From the NCBI GenBank assembly GCA_002633025.1, contig NMRB01000855.1, forward strand, positions 1-64,000: 64,000 nucleotides of DNA, given 5' to 3'. This DNA is from Notospermus geniculatus. Its lineage: Eukaryota; Nemertea; Pilidiophora; Heteronemertea; Lineidae. The notes beneath the pieces are model-generated. The model did not search any database. It was given only the letters and a program-made list of their open reading frames with translations, and had not been told where the DNA came from. Both the position numbers and the translations under genes were made by a program. Below are positions 33,337 to 45,343 of the stretch, in pieces; the stretch's first letter is position 1; each line of letters begins with the position of its first letter.

Positions 33337-35318
33337 ACATGAATTCTCATCAATTCATGAATTTGTATTATGACGCCCGTCAAGTTGATGAATTTGAATG
33401 AAAATCTAAATGATTGATCCACATATGTTGTATTGTGCGTTGATTCAATGTTGGCCTATCAGTGACCCCTATATCAACGCCACGCCAGGGAAAGGGCAAT
33501 CCCAGACAATTTTCACAAGAGAATAATCGATGTATTGTAGGGAAATGGCCAAGTTAGTGAACGCTTGGAGGTTAATAGGTGCATTCCCAACAAAACACAG
33601 AACATGACAAGGTAGATCATGAACAGAATGACAACAGATAATGAATCCCATCTATTCACCTTTCTGGTAAATAAATGGTTTAAATAACATTTTTCCATTT
33701 GATATCGTTGCAGGAATTCAAGAGCAGTCAACCGTGACTGTATCTATGCCATCTTTGAACACACAGCCACATCATACATGTAGGAACAGATCAGCAAGAA
33801 ATTGTACTAATGTGTGGTCCAACAATATTGTGGTTGCATATTCCGTGGCATTACAGACTATTTGGAGATAATACGTCTTGAGGTGAAGCTAACATTTCCC
33901 CATTTGACATCAGAGGAATTGAAGAACTGCAGTGAACTGTGACTGTATCTATGGCATCTTTGCACACACAGAGTCACATCACAGGAACAGACTGACTGAA
34001 ATAGTACCATGGTTGCATATTCCTTAGCATCCAGCAGACCATTTGGAGATAATAGCCATTTAGCAAAAGAAGACCCAGAGACATAGCTGAATCCATATTG
34101 CAGAACGATGACAACCCATGCGAGGATCCAGCAAGGCTGCCACCTTGCCTGATGGTGTATAGAGCAATGAACAACCCTACCTCAGCAGTTATCTTGTATG
34201 TTTCATTACACACTTACCTAAAAAGAGAAAAAAAGAAAACACATAAGCATTGGCAAAGGATATACACTACACATACAGTAGTTAGAAAGCCATGATCTGA
34301 GTGTGGAAACAGGCCCTAAAGAACAATTCTTTCTCTATTGGTACAATGTTTTTACTCTAGTGAAAATTTGAAACTCTACATGTGTAAATACAAGATTTTA
34401 CAATATCTCTTGTAGACTCTCATTTCTATCCTAAAGGATAACTGCACAATAAGTGAAATGACTAACATGACTAATGCAGGATCTGTGACAGGGAAGTACA
34501 TCGGTCGGATTAATTCACCCGTTATTGTGGGCCTAATTAGAAAGGCCAGGGATCTCATTCAACTAATCAACGTGACCAATAGAAGCATTGCCACCAACGG
34601 CACCGAGGGAAATGGCTATTTTGTGGCGGAATGGGTCATTGTTCCAAATTAATGAAAAATATGAGATGGCGCGACGAGATTGCCATGAAAAAAGATGCAA
34701 TTTTTTGCTCGGAGGATTTGGAAGATAAGCTTAGTCAGTGACGCAGGAGTGCGGGAGCACGTAATGGCACTTGCCACAAAGGAATGCCTTGATAGAAATC
34801 AATGAAGGAACACATAGGATTAGTGTAAGGTTGCAAACAACAGGAATGAGGAAGGATGATTCCTTTCATAAAGTGATAAGCTACATTTGGTACATCCTTG
34901 ACCTGCGATTACAGAATGTCAACTATTGTGTTTTTTTCTTGGATGGAAGCTGAGAAACCTTGAAAGAGAAGATGAGGAGAAAAGACAAAGTTGAAGATGA
35001 GAATCAGATTGATGTGGGATGCTGACTTTGCCTGAGGTGCTGTGTTTTTATCTGGGAAGTAAACAAAAGAAGGAGATATACCCCGAGATAATCAGTGGTT
35101 CTTAGCGTTCACTCTCAACGTCACCACACACAAGATGACGTAGGAAACAAGGTCTAAGAACCGCTGATTACATCAGGATGGGAGAGAACAGTAGGGTGTC
35201 ATAAATAACATTTCTGAGAGTGATCTGCCAAGTAAAAGGTAGCCTAGTAGGCCCTACTCTGCTCGTGATCAGTGGGAGCACCTTTCATTGAAGTAACACA
35301 GGCCTAGATGACAGGCAG

Positions 35319-35565
35319 CCTGCCATCAGCAGCAACCTACTTCCTTGCATTGGACGGCAGACTTGCCACCAGCAGCAAAGATTGACCTACTTCCTTCCAC
35401 TGGCAGGTTGACCTGCCACCAGCAGCAACCTACTTTCTTTCATTAGAGGGAAGACCTGCCACCAGCAGCAACCTACTTTCTCTCCACTGTCAGGCTGACC
35501 TGCCACCAGCAGCAACCTACTTTCTTTCATTGGAGGGAGGACCTGCCACCAGCAGCATCTATTCT
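35319..35565. repeat. 43-bp minisatellite (CTGCCACCAGCAGCAACCTA units), copy 1
   Basis: Five to six units of GACCTGCCACCAGCAGCAAC then CTACTTTCTTTCATTGGAGG, with alternating variant tails. The equivalent arrays in copy 2 are at 48560-48729 and 49400-49647. The first of these ends at the single N, so this array is where the assembly broke. Confidence 0.9.
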
Positions 35566-38500
35566 TTCTGCACTGGGTGATCAGCGCTGTAGGGTTAATG
35601 ACATTCTGTTCAGTTCGACAATTGCATCATGACTCGAGGACAACAAAAATAGAATCACCCGCTTGATTTGCGTCACGTCAAAACAGGATCGACTGATTTG
35701 CTACAGTTGACATCATCCCATAACGCAGACCCGGGATGACTTCGTTGCTAGAGTTTCCAATGATGACACGCGTCAATCTGCGATGCCTGTTATCAATGAA
35801 CTCATGGCTTCCTTGATCCACAGTTTATTTTTCCGCAAAGTAACCACAGTTTTTTACCAGTGTGACTAATGTCCCGTGTTGAGATTCTCAGCGTGAGAAT
35901 TTCACATCTGCCAAAGAAGACCTGCTTTCGCTTTGGGACTTCATGACTGACAGTTTTGGGTCACACTTGAGGTACATGCAGACTGTCCTCAGGATGTGGT
36001 GTTGATTTCCTACCTAATCCGTTCCAGGAAAACAGTGTAACCAATGCCAAGCTCTTGGAAGAGTGGAAAATGTCAGATGAACTATCAAGGTTGTACTCTT
36101 GTGATTCTCTTCAATCACACTCAAATGTTCTTTCCAGGAAATTGACTTTTTTCCTCATTGGAGCACAATGGATGCGTTTCTTGCGCTACGCCTTCTTCTT
36201 ACTTCTATTCCTATGCAACCAGCATCACGAAGGGAAAAGCTTTGTTTAGGGTGAGATGCAGAAAAGCTTTTTCCGTTCCGCCTAGGCCTACTGGTCTACT
36301 GGTCAGCAAGGAAGTATCAAGTGGTCCTTAGCTACCAGATGTGAACCAACATGATTTGTAGTTATTGCAGGACGGAAGTTTACAAGATAGCCATGGTCCA
36401 ATCTATTTTCAGTGGGCAGATAAGCAGACCAATGCCTTATCGAACCAATGTAATGACAAGTGAAACATCAATAAATTTTGATATGCCCTGAATCTGGTCT
36501 CAAATTCCTTCATATCTGATACCATCATGAGATGAACCTGAACATTCCTCTGCTGTCCCGGGCGCTAAGTCATCGGGATTCTGATCCAGTGACATCCGAC
36601 GAGGAAACGACCCTCGTGGATTACACAGCATCATGATTAAGACAAGCCGCGGCCATTGTTCCTGTCTATCAGGCAAGACGGACGATAAGATATCAGAGAA
36701 AAAGATACGGTGTCAGCTGTCTGAGCACCATAAATATCTGGTTATGCGTGGACTAGAATCACAAATCTTCAGATTCTCGTAGAACTACCTTAATTTCTTT
36801 TTCCTGATTTGCGACCAGCACCAATTTCCAAAATGCATCAATTTTGCAATGACATTTTGGATTGTATCTCATTTTATACGACAGGATCTTGGAGAGAAAG
36901 TGGTGACACAGCTCGCAGACGATTCCCCCAAACCATTAACGGTAAATTTTCATCTGTAATGGTTTATACGCAGCCAACTCTGGCCACTGTCAGTCAACTC
37001 CCAACATCTCTCATGACAGACATGTACATGTACACCTACATAGATATATGAAACTGCATGTACACCACAGCAATAAAAGAAATGACAAAGGAGATGTATT
37101 TTTTAGAAACACTGACTCAAGCCCTGCTGGAAATAGTTACAAAAAGTTGTCCTTGGCATGGGACAGATTATCTTGTTGATTAAGAATTGTCCGATTCCCA
37201 GGGGCTGCATCCGGTTTCTGGCGCTCTCTGGAGTGCGTTTATTGTTTCCACCGGTTTATCTGCTCCACGAGAGAAGTGTTCTTTGTTATCACCTAAATAC
37301 AGCAATTCAATGGTAAGTATTAGCAGGATTTTTGAAAGTTACACTGCATGAAAAGAGTTAAAGCCAACAAAACACACAGCTGAAACCGACCTCGCCGGAT
37401 CAATCGAAGAAGTGGAACTTGAAATGTGAAATCAGCCAAGTGTGAAAGTCACCCAAGTGAAAACAATAGAATTGAGACAGCCGGATCGTTGAAGATCCTA
37501 ACACCGTCTTCCGCATGATTGGCCCGATCACACCATTTGAAGACAATGATCTAAATGGATCTAATGGACAAGCTAAGATGATTCTGAAGCAGCGGGTCAG
37601 GCGACTGGGATGATTGAGTGGGTACATCTGGCGATTTATTCCTTAGATTATCAGCCAATGTCGCCGATGAAGATGTTCCCCAGGGGGAGGGGAGAGCATC
37701 CTCCCACAGCAGGGCTTTGCTTTCATTCCTCTTTACACTCGCAAGGAGTGGATGAACAATAGCGAGGTAAAAACCCCTGTGGTTGGAGGATGGGGAGAGA
37801 GACCTCACATCATGCAATACTACACACCTAATCGTCGAGTACGCTGAGAATTCAGCCAATGCTGCAAAGTGGCATCTGTTTTAGACCCTTGATCATGCCA
37901 CATCGGCTTGCAATCACAATTTCACCCCTCAGGGTAGCGTTCGGCCCTCCAACGTGACGTGACTGTCAACTAATCACGAATTTAACATTGGCAATTTTAA
38001 AATTCTTTGTTTCGTAAAATGTGTCATGCTCAAAGCAGATCGCCGTTTTCCCACAGACAGTTGATTTCACAAAGTAATTAATCGGACAACTAAGGCATGA
38101 AATTGTTTACTTTTAAAATCGATAGTCGCCAGACAATGAGACAATGGATTGTGAAATTCAAATACCCAAAGGTGAAATCTTCAAGGAAGGCACCCTGGTT
38201 GTAGTAAGTTTCAATAAACGATGGCACCAACTGCAGTATGGCCCAAAAGCGTCACGTCTTGTTTCTGATTTTTGAATGTCCCCCAAATCCGCAGACAATT
38301 TCTAGACCTGAAACCCGACACTGATCCCTGTATCCGATTACACCACTGAATCTTTCATACTTAATCCCAATACCGATACCTTGTTCCAATAATCCAAGTC
38401 TAATTCAATTGCTTCAAATGGACTTTCCTCACAGCCATCATCTTTCAGTGATATGTGAGACTTCTCATTTTACTTCACTCCATCGAGTGTGCTCAAGTTT

Positions 38501-38659
38501 ATTGCCCCAGTCTCTCTAGAAACCTTTCTGGGGGACTCAAGGAGCAGCTCATTCAGCACATGTTTGATTTTTCAGACCACATCAGAGTACAAACTGGCAA
38601 CTTTACCAAGAATTGAACTGCTGCCTCTCAGACATGCGTCCAATCCGCAAGTCACACTT

Positions 38660-39055
38660 TCAACACACTGTGAACTTGAATCTGGGTATGGGTGGAGAGG
38701 GTATGTTCAATATCACACTCCCCAAGTTGTACTCTCAGTACTATGAACTTGAACCTCTCCACCCTCCCAGATTTTCTGAGGTTTGAAGGGTAGCCTATGT
38801 AAAGTCCAAAGCTCTACCATGGTACAACCACATTCCCGAGTCAATAGTATAAAGTTGAACATACCCTCTCTATTCTCTATGCAGCCTTTGAAGGGTATGC
38901 AAAGTCCCATTCTTCAAAACCGCACTCCCCCACCATACAAAGAGCATACTATGAACTTAAACATACTCTTTCAATCCATCCTCCATTTCCCCCATGGCCT
39001 TCGCAGCGTATGCTTTTCAACCCCCCTATGGTACATGACACCGCCGCCACACTGA
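38660..39055. repeat. Degenerate tandem repeat, about 100-bp units (TTGAACATACCCTCTC)
   Basis: Phrases such as TTGAACATACCCTCTCTATT, GAAGGGTATGCAAAGTCCCA and GCATACTATGAACTTAAACA recur with variation. The matching region in copy 2 is about 52,690-53,100. The first unit is inverted in copy 1 relative to copy 2 over 29 bp. Confidence 0.65.
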
Positions 39056-40830
39056 AAACCTTCCCAAGATGTATCAAACGTTAATAAGACATTAGACAAC
39101 ATCATTTCAATACCAATGCTCCTTCGCCGGAGCACTTACCATCATATCCGATATCTTATTAAATACAGATATGATATTCATCCGATGTACCAACAGATAT
39201 GAGAAATTAGCGGTTAGCATCTTATAAGATTTACACGCACCCTAAGTCACCGAACGCTCATTATGAAACAGTCCAATCCAACCTTAGAAGACTAGCTGAT
39301 GTATATTGCAACACTGGTATCACCATTACAGAAAGCACAATTCGAGACGAATCAAGAGAAATCAATTAAGCTTTTCAACTTAACTTGGCCCAAGCTCGCC
39401 ACAAGGTATCACGTAGAATGTATGAAAGACTCTGTCATTCAAGGTGGAATGTACTTGCCGGAGGATTCCATCTCAATTTTGTTATAACCGCACGTATATC
39501 TCGGCAAGGTCCTCCAGACCAGCATAAGATATCCTCGTAATAATCTCTCTCATATGCTAACACTCCACATCAGAAGAGCTCTCCTATCAAATGGTTATTG
39601 GTAAATCTACCCACGTCAATTATTCGGAATCTTTTATAGATTTTTCAGGTATGATTACGTGTACAATCCCGTAATGAATCGTAATATCTCATTCTAATTA
39701 CGTGTACGCATATTTCGGGCTGACATTGGAAATTTGTTGACAGGGAGCAGTCATCAATCCCATTGTGTATAAACTGGCCTCACGTTCAACTCAAAAGGGT
39801 ATCAACTGAGTCGAAAGTTGCATCCTAGGTGATCATTCTGCTACTATTAAAACATGGTTTATTCATTCAACCGGCAAAGTGACCTGCCCAAGGTCTCTCA
39901 CAATCCAGGCCAATCTATCAAGAATCAAGCTTATGGTGGCTGACTGGCACATGACTCTGGCAGCATGTGGCGATGACGTGCCGTGGGTGATGTCATGACA
40001 CTGACTTTGTGGGCACCATGCTCAATTGCAGACCAACATCATAATTTTGAAATCCAGTGACGGAGCACTCGTACACCTCTCAGAACAAATTCCAGAACTG
40101 GCTAATTTACTTGTCACTCTTAAACCAGCAACAGGGGTATAAAAGGCCCAAGTTTTCCAAGATGGCTGCTCAGATGCATACATTACTGGCTACTGTTATG
40201 AGGAGTTGAGAACCACTAAGCAACCAGGTAGACTCAACAGTGGGCAGTTCTTGATAAGTAGGTCACCTACCCCATCAGACTGATGGGATGTTGGGGCTTT
40301 AAAGCAATGGGAGTTGAGAAAACAGGCTGAGCTGGTATTTATTCCAAGAGGTGAGTAGGTGCACAAGCCCTCTTGTAGACTGAGCCGCGATGAACTGTGG
40401 CGAAACAGACAACAGCATTTGATGACGTAGTCCACAAAGATAGGACATCTTCATCTCATTCTGGAGGCAAATCCTGACCTCTCTCTTCCCGTCTGGAGTA
40501 CCATAATCACTGTGTGCCTCTTCCAGCCCCTGGATGGAGCACGAGTCAATTAAAGAACAATCCGATTCTACTGCCAGGAGATCGTTGGATAATAATTGAT
40601 TTTCTGGTATGTCGCATGCATGCTGATCAGTGGGTTATAACAGTATGAGAACATCGACGGGTTTTAATCGGAAGAGAACAGGCATGTCTCTTATGCTACC
40701 TTGGGGAGCCTTTCATTCATTTTCTATCTCATAAATGGAAGATTAACCTTGGCTTTTTTAGCCTTGCCTGCAGGAACTCAATCGCTAGTCTGTCACAATC
40801 GCTTGTCAGCGGCAAGAGCAGAAGAGTGCT

Positions 40831-41077
40831 CAGGGACATAGTTAGTGGGAGTCGGGGGGCAAATGCCCCCCCCCCAGCAAAAAGGGACAAAGCAACTTTT
40901 TTCTCTAAAAGGTCATTTTTCCTCTTGAAGCCAAGTTATTGTGGGGTCAGATGTGGGGAAAATGCATCTGAGAGGATGTAGATTTTCAATTTTTTTCTCG
41001 GCAGCACCCCCCTCCGACTTCACCCTCCAGACTCAATCAATTTTGCCCCCAGGCCATAAAAGCTAGCTACGCCCCTG
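40831..41077. mobile_element. DNA-transposon-like MITE with CAGGGGCGTAGCTAGC ends, copy 1
   Basis: The right end reads GCTAGCTACGCCCCTG. The left end is its inverted counterpart but mutated here (CAGGGACATAGTTAGTGG). GTGCT flanks both sides (40826-40830 and 41078-41082), a 5-bp target duplication. The interior has runs of G and C. The same element sits at the same place in copy 2, so it predates the duplication. Confidence 0.82.
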
Positions 41078-41094
41078 GTGCTGTGACTGCAGCC

Positions 41095-41300
41095 AGCATG
41101 ATAAAGAGCATGACGCTCCACCATGTGACAAACTGACCAATCAGCTGGAACACCTGTCTGATACTTCAGCCAGCATGATATATAGCATGATGCTACACTC
41201 CATCATGTAACTAACAAACCAATCAGAAACACAAGTTTGTTACCAAAATCAGCATAATGTTCTGACCAACCAATCAGCTCCTTCTGCCTTCAAAGCCTCA
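41095..41300. repeat. Degenerate tandem repeat with three CCAAT boxes
   Basis: Units share CAGCCAGCATGATA and GCATGACGCTCCACCATGTG variants. Each includes an ACCAATCAG string (near 41136, 41218 and 41272). Copy 2 has the same set near 56,166, 56,248 and 56,300. Confidence 0.6.
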
Positions 41301-42049
41301 TCTCACATGATGAGATGCCAATGCAGTTAATTCTGCATACCCCTGGTTCGGTTAGAGGTCTGCATTTGAGCACCTCGACGACATTCTGCAGCACGTTTCT
41401 AAATCGGAGGGCATCATCGGCAGACTGAAGCTGCACAAAAGAAAATGCAATCCACTTTGATATTGGCAAAGAGGATTACAACACGATGACCAGTGACCCA
41501 CAAATCCAATCCAATCTCTGAGATTTTATAAAGACAAAGGCGTAACACCATGAACAATGGAAATGACCATTAAGGATTAAGTTCTGATTACTTGGACCAG
41601 TTCATGCCAATTTCACCAAAAGTATGCGTTTGGTCTAAACTGTGATTAACTCGCATGGCTTTTGGAAATGGGATTGTCTGGGTCACTGCTGATGACCCTC
41701 AAATCACCTTGCACAGAGCGCCAGCGAAAAATTGTGCATCATCAATTCTAGGCAGCTTTCCCGGTGGAAATGTGGGATGTGGGATGGCTGTTCATAGCCA
41801 AATGTCATCCACAAATAAGGTTGCTGAAGAAAAAGTTAAAGTTTAAAGTTTTGGGTTTATTGTCTGATATCAACAACGGTAGAGGCGTCATCCGACTTTA
41901 CACTTTAACCCCGTCTGTCCTGAAACCTTTCAGTAACTCAGATAAGCTGCCCATTCAGTGCTACAATCTAAGCATTTCCAACCGGTACCCACTTATACAC
42001 CTGGGAGAAAGAGGCCAGTAAGCTAAAGATACTTGCCCGAAATCTCAAG

Positions 42050-42127
42050 CCGCAGTGTGATTCAAACCCGGGAACCTCTGACTGCAAGTCGAAGACCTGA
42101 GCCACTACCTCACCGTGGCGGAACTGC
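42050..42127 (-). mobile_element. tRNA-like SINE head, copy 1
   Basis: Read on the minus strand: GGTGAGGTAGTGGCTCAGGT (A-box region), then TTGCAGTCAGAGG, then TTCCCGGGTTTGAATCACAC (B box). D-arm-like and T-arm-like parts are spaced as in a tRNA, but the anticodon arm and acceptor do not pair well. The same sequence is at 57068-57147 in copy 2. Confidence 0.6.
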
Positions 42128-43297
42128 ACTTTGTTCTGAATTTCAAGTTTACAAGAGTGTTGAGGCAAATCGGATACTGCATGAATTGGTCATCAATTCG
42201 AATCCGATAGTGTTAAGTTTCTATGAGATGTCGAAGACCCAGCCAGCCCCTAGGCCCTACGTTCTGTACACAAAGAGCTGCCATAAAAAGTCAAAGGGAA
42301 TTCTTTGGGGTCGGTGTCAAACAGTAGCTGAAGTGCAAGTTTTTTTGGTGGGCGACGAATTAATCTCTTTTTTCCGTAAAGAAGATGAGTTACTTCCCTC
42401 TGGGAGGAAGATATTAATATTACCAAATGACCAAAATGGGCTGACCACAGAGGGCAGGATGGCAAATACCAGACAATGACTTCAAAGAGCTTAGCACTGG
42501 TACAAAGAGAACTTTTAATTATCCCCAGCAGATGGACGAACAGAGAACAGTTTTGAAATATTCCATAATAATTACCCGGAGGACGTGAAGACGAGAGCAG
42601 ATGGCCCTCCGTGTCACGTCTGCACGTTCTCACGACGACGTGTAATCGCGCGATGAGAGAAAAATAACATCCCAAATGGACAGGAATTCCGATAAAAAAA
42701 CGCCAGGATGACAATCTTAATCAACTGACCTCCTTCAAGCGAGCGAAATCCCAACAACTTTTCAATCAAAATTCCACGATTAACCTAGATATGATGCACT
42801 TGGCATTAAGTTAAGTTGAAGTGAAACCAAATTAACATCAAGTTTCATCCTGGCTAGAACAAAAGCATTATTGTGTAACGCGAGAAAAATGCCCAAAGAA
42901 TTTGGTCAAGAAGTCTCAAATGAACAGTGTGCGCCGTGGTGTCCGTAAATGAGCCAGAGAATCCACTGTCCTCTCGTAATTGCTCCCTAGCGTGTCATAG
43001 ATGATAGCACAAACAGAGCCGTTGACTAATCCACGTGACTTGTGAGACTCGGCCAAATTGTCTTTGTTTGATCAAGGATTGTCTTTGATTAAGTTAAACG
43101 GTCCACAGCGTCATCAAAGAGGAAGCCATTAGACATCGTCTGTAACGAAGACCTCAACACTGGACACTTTTTAAAATATCACCAACAGAAACTGACTTCC
43201 TTACTTCAAAACCTTCCCTTGATTTCTTTCAATGACTTCTTCGGAGGGACATCATTTGGTGTCGTTTATCAGGAAGTTTCCTGATCATGATGGCTTA

Positions 43298-43569
43298 GGC
43301 CCATATTTGGGAGTTTCAGAAATCAAACAATAAACGTTAACTTTACGACAACGTTATTTTTCTTACTGCGAATTCACCAGATTATATATTGCATTTTCGG
43401 TACAAAAAATAACGTTGTCGTAAAGTGAACGTTTATCATTTGATTTCTTAAACTCCCTATTCTAGAAGCCTCCTTAACTTTAAGATCCACTTCAACCTTC
43501 TATATTCTGCCCTGCAAACAACAGCTAAAGGTAAACCTTCGAGTTAAGCAAGCTTCTAGAATATGGCCC
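43298..43569. mobile_element. MITE family A, copy 3, interrupted by a younger foldback element
   Basis: The ends GGCCCATATTCTAGAAGCC and CTTCTAGAATATGGCCC enclose the family core (TATATTCTGCCCTGCAAACA). The left end is split by the insertion at 43309-43457. The orthologous uninterrupted element is at 58334-58453. Confidence 0.85.
43309..43457. mobile_element. Foldback element with about 54-bp inverted repeats, nested in MITE family A
   Basis: The left arm begins GGGAGTTTCAGAAATCAAAC and the right arm, in reverse complement, GGGAGTTTAAGAAATCAAAT. Only a few mismatches occur over about 54 bp, leaving a 40-bp loop. Copy 2 has the empty site (GGCCCATATTCTAG). Comparison gives a TAT or TATT target duplication. 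Inserted after the two copies separated. Confidence 0.88.
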
Positions 43570-44091
43570 TTCGACTTTGAGTTCATTCTGGTCAAGTTAG
43601 TTTCAAAAGGTATGCTATCATAAAAGCTTTCTTTCCTCATCCACTTTCCTGAAACGAGCCTTCGCAAATGCAGGAAGCAGTACAATCTTGAATGAGAGGA
43701 AACCACAACATATAGATCAACTCAGGAATAAACATGGCAAAAAAATATTGGGTGAATCAGAAAGTTCCACCAAACACAAGCATCAAGAGTCAGCAAAACC
43801 CTTTGTTGTCATTTTTCTTGCAATAAGAGATTTAGGAAGCGGCGTTCATGATCACTGGAATAGTTCTGATTATATCAATATCTCTGCCAGATCAATCGGA
43901 ATCAAAAAGAATTGGCCGGCTGCGGTGAGGTGCAACTTGAATGGCTTCAGTGCGAAGCCCTTTTTCCATTGAAGATTCGGGGGAAATTTATTGCCTGTGG
44001 TTTCGTGGTCACAGTAAAGGATCATGTTAGATGTAGTGCAAGAACTCGACATCTTTGGATTGAGCTTTACCATGAGTATCAAGATTGTGGG

Positions 44092-44296
44092 CAATGAGGA
44101 CATCGCCACTTCTCCACGGAAAGATGTCGCTGCGACCGTATCAGGCCTTTTCATTGTCTTCAGGACGTCATCTCCGTGGCAATACGAGGCGCGAGCATGA
44201 AGCCAGAACGTCACGGCAGTGTGACGTTGACGTGGAAAAGTGGATACGGTCGCAGCGCTCCCCGATGATAGAAACAAAATGGCTACAACCCCATTG
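44092..44296. mobile_element. 205-bp insertion with internal inverted repeat, copy 2 only
   Basis: Absent at the matching point in copy 1 (GTGGGCGATTGTAACAG). The ends CAATGAGG and CCCCATTG are imperfect inverted repeats. Inside, GCTGCGACCGTATC (44129-44142) and its exact reverse complement (44243-44256) can pair, with CCACTTCTCC/CCACTTTTCC next to them. It is probably a MITE inserted in copy 2. Deletion from copy 1 is less likely but not excluded. Confidence 0.7.
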
Positions 44297-44843
44297 TAAC
44301 AGTACAGATCTATTGTGGCCACAAACACCATCAATTCAGAAAACCCACGGCTTTTGATCTGGTTGAATTTTCAAGGGACCTCCACCACCTGTGGTTTAGT
44401 GGTTAGGCCATTCTTTTTTTATTTGTTGTTTAGCGGACCCGCCGTAGTTAGATTTTGGCAATTTGGAAAAAAAATAAAATTGGAAAAAACCATCTTTTTT
44501 ATTTCCGCCTGTCCCGTTTTTCAACCTTTCAATGTTTTTTTCAAAATCATTCTTCAGCGAGGTGTGAGCACTCTATTAAAAACATGGTGAGGTCCCGTCC
44601 AGTGCTGTTGTGGGGGATATTTTCGAACATTTGCCGCGTTCGTCGGCCGGGCAGATCGGCAACATCGACAGCAATCATGATATTTGAGTTTTTTAATTTC
44701 CGCCTGTCTTGGTTTCACTGGATAAAGGCTAGCTAAAACGAAAAATATAAATCCATCAGAAAGATTGGACTTTTATTTTTATTTTTTTTCCTGTCTCCTG
44801 TCTTGAGTTTACTGGAAAAAAATCCGCTAAACAACAAATAAAA

Positions 44844-45343
44844 NNNNNNNNNNNNNNNNNNNNNNNNNNNNNNNNNNNNNNNNNNNNNNNNNNNNNNNNN
44901 NNNNNNNNNNNNNNNNNNNNNNNNNNNNNNNNNNNNNNNNNNNNNNNNNNNNNNNNNNNNNNNNNNNNNNNNNNNNNNNNNNNNNNNNNNNNNNNNNNNN
45001 NNNNNNNNNNNNNNNNNNNNNNNNNNNNNNNNNNNNNNNNNNNNNNNNNNNNNNNNNNNNNNNNNNNNNNNNNNNNNNNNNNNNNNNNNNNNNNNNNNNN
45101 NNNNNNNNNNNNNNNNNNNNNNNNNNNNNNNNNNNNNNNNNNNNNNNNNNNNNNNNNNNNNNNNNNNNNNNNNNNNNNNNNNNNNNNNNNNNNNNNNNNN
45201 NNNNNNNNNNNNNNNNNNNNNNNNNNNNNNNNNNNNNNNNNNNNNNNNNNNNNNNNNNNNNNNNNNNNNNNNNNNNNNNNNNNNNNNNNNNNNNNNNNNN
45301 NNNNNNNNNNNNNNNNNNNNNNNNNNNNNNNNNNNNNNNNNNN
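44844..45343. other. Assembly gap, 500 N
   Basis: A run of exactly 500 N inside the copy-2 insertion. The long minus-strand open frame across it is meaningless. The round number suggests a placeholder of unknown true length. Confidence 0.98.

Larger units (their letters stand above)
32188..43830. repeat. Large tandem duplication, copy 1 (11.6 kb)
   Basis: The block starts TTTAGGAAGCGGCGTTCATG and ends TTTTTCTTGCAATAAGAGA. The same start recurs at 43831 directly after this end, and the same end recurs at 58720. Most stretches differ from copy 2 by only a few bases per hundred or fewer. Copy-1-specific features are a foldback insertion at 43309-43457, about 155 bp near 40138-40302 and an inverted 29-bp segment at 38679-38707. 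I found no convincing gene inside. Conserved short open frames are expected from sequence identity alone. Confidence 0.95.

Noticed and set aside
34771-34953. 60-codon frame present two or three times (also at 48853 and, broken, near 48020)
   Set aside because: The repetition is due to the duplication and the assembly overlap. One version has a stop, and no domain is seen.
42050-42127. tRNA gene on the minus strand
   Set aside because: The anticodon arm cannot form a normal five-base stem with a seven-base loop, and the acceptor pairing is poor. Better explained as a SINE head.
42250-42714. 154-codon minus-strand frame conserved in copy 2 (57280-57744)
   Set aside because: Conservation follows from the duplication itself. 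There is no recognisable domain, codon-like substitution pattern or splice context, and the opposite strand is open too.
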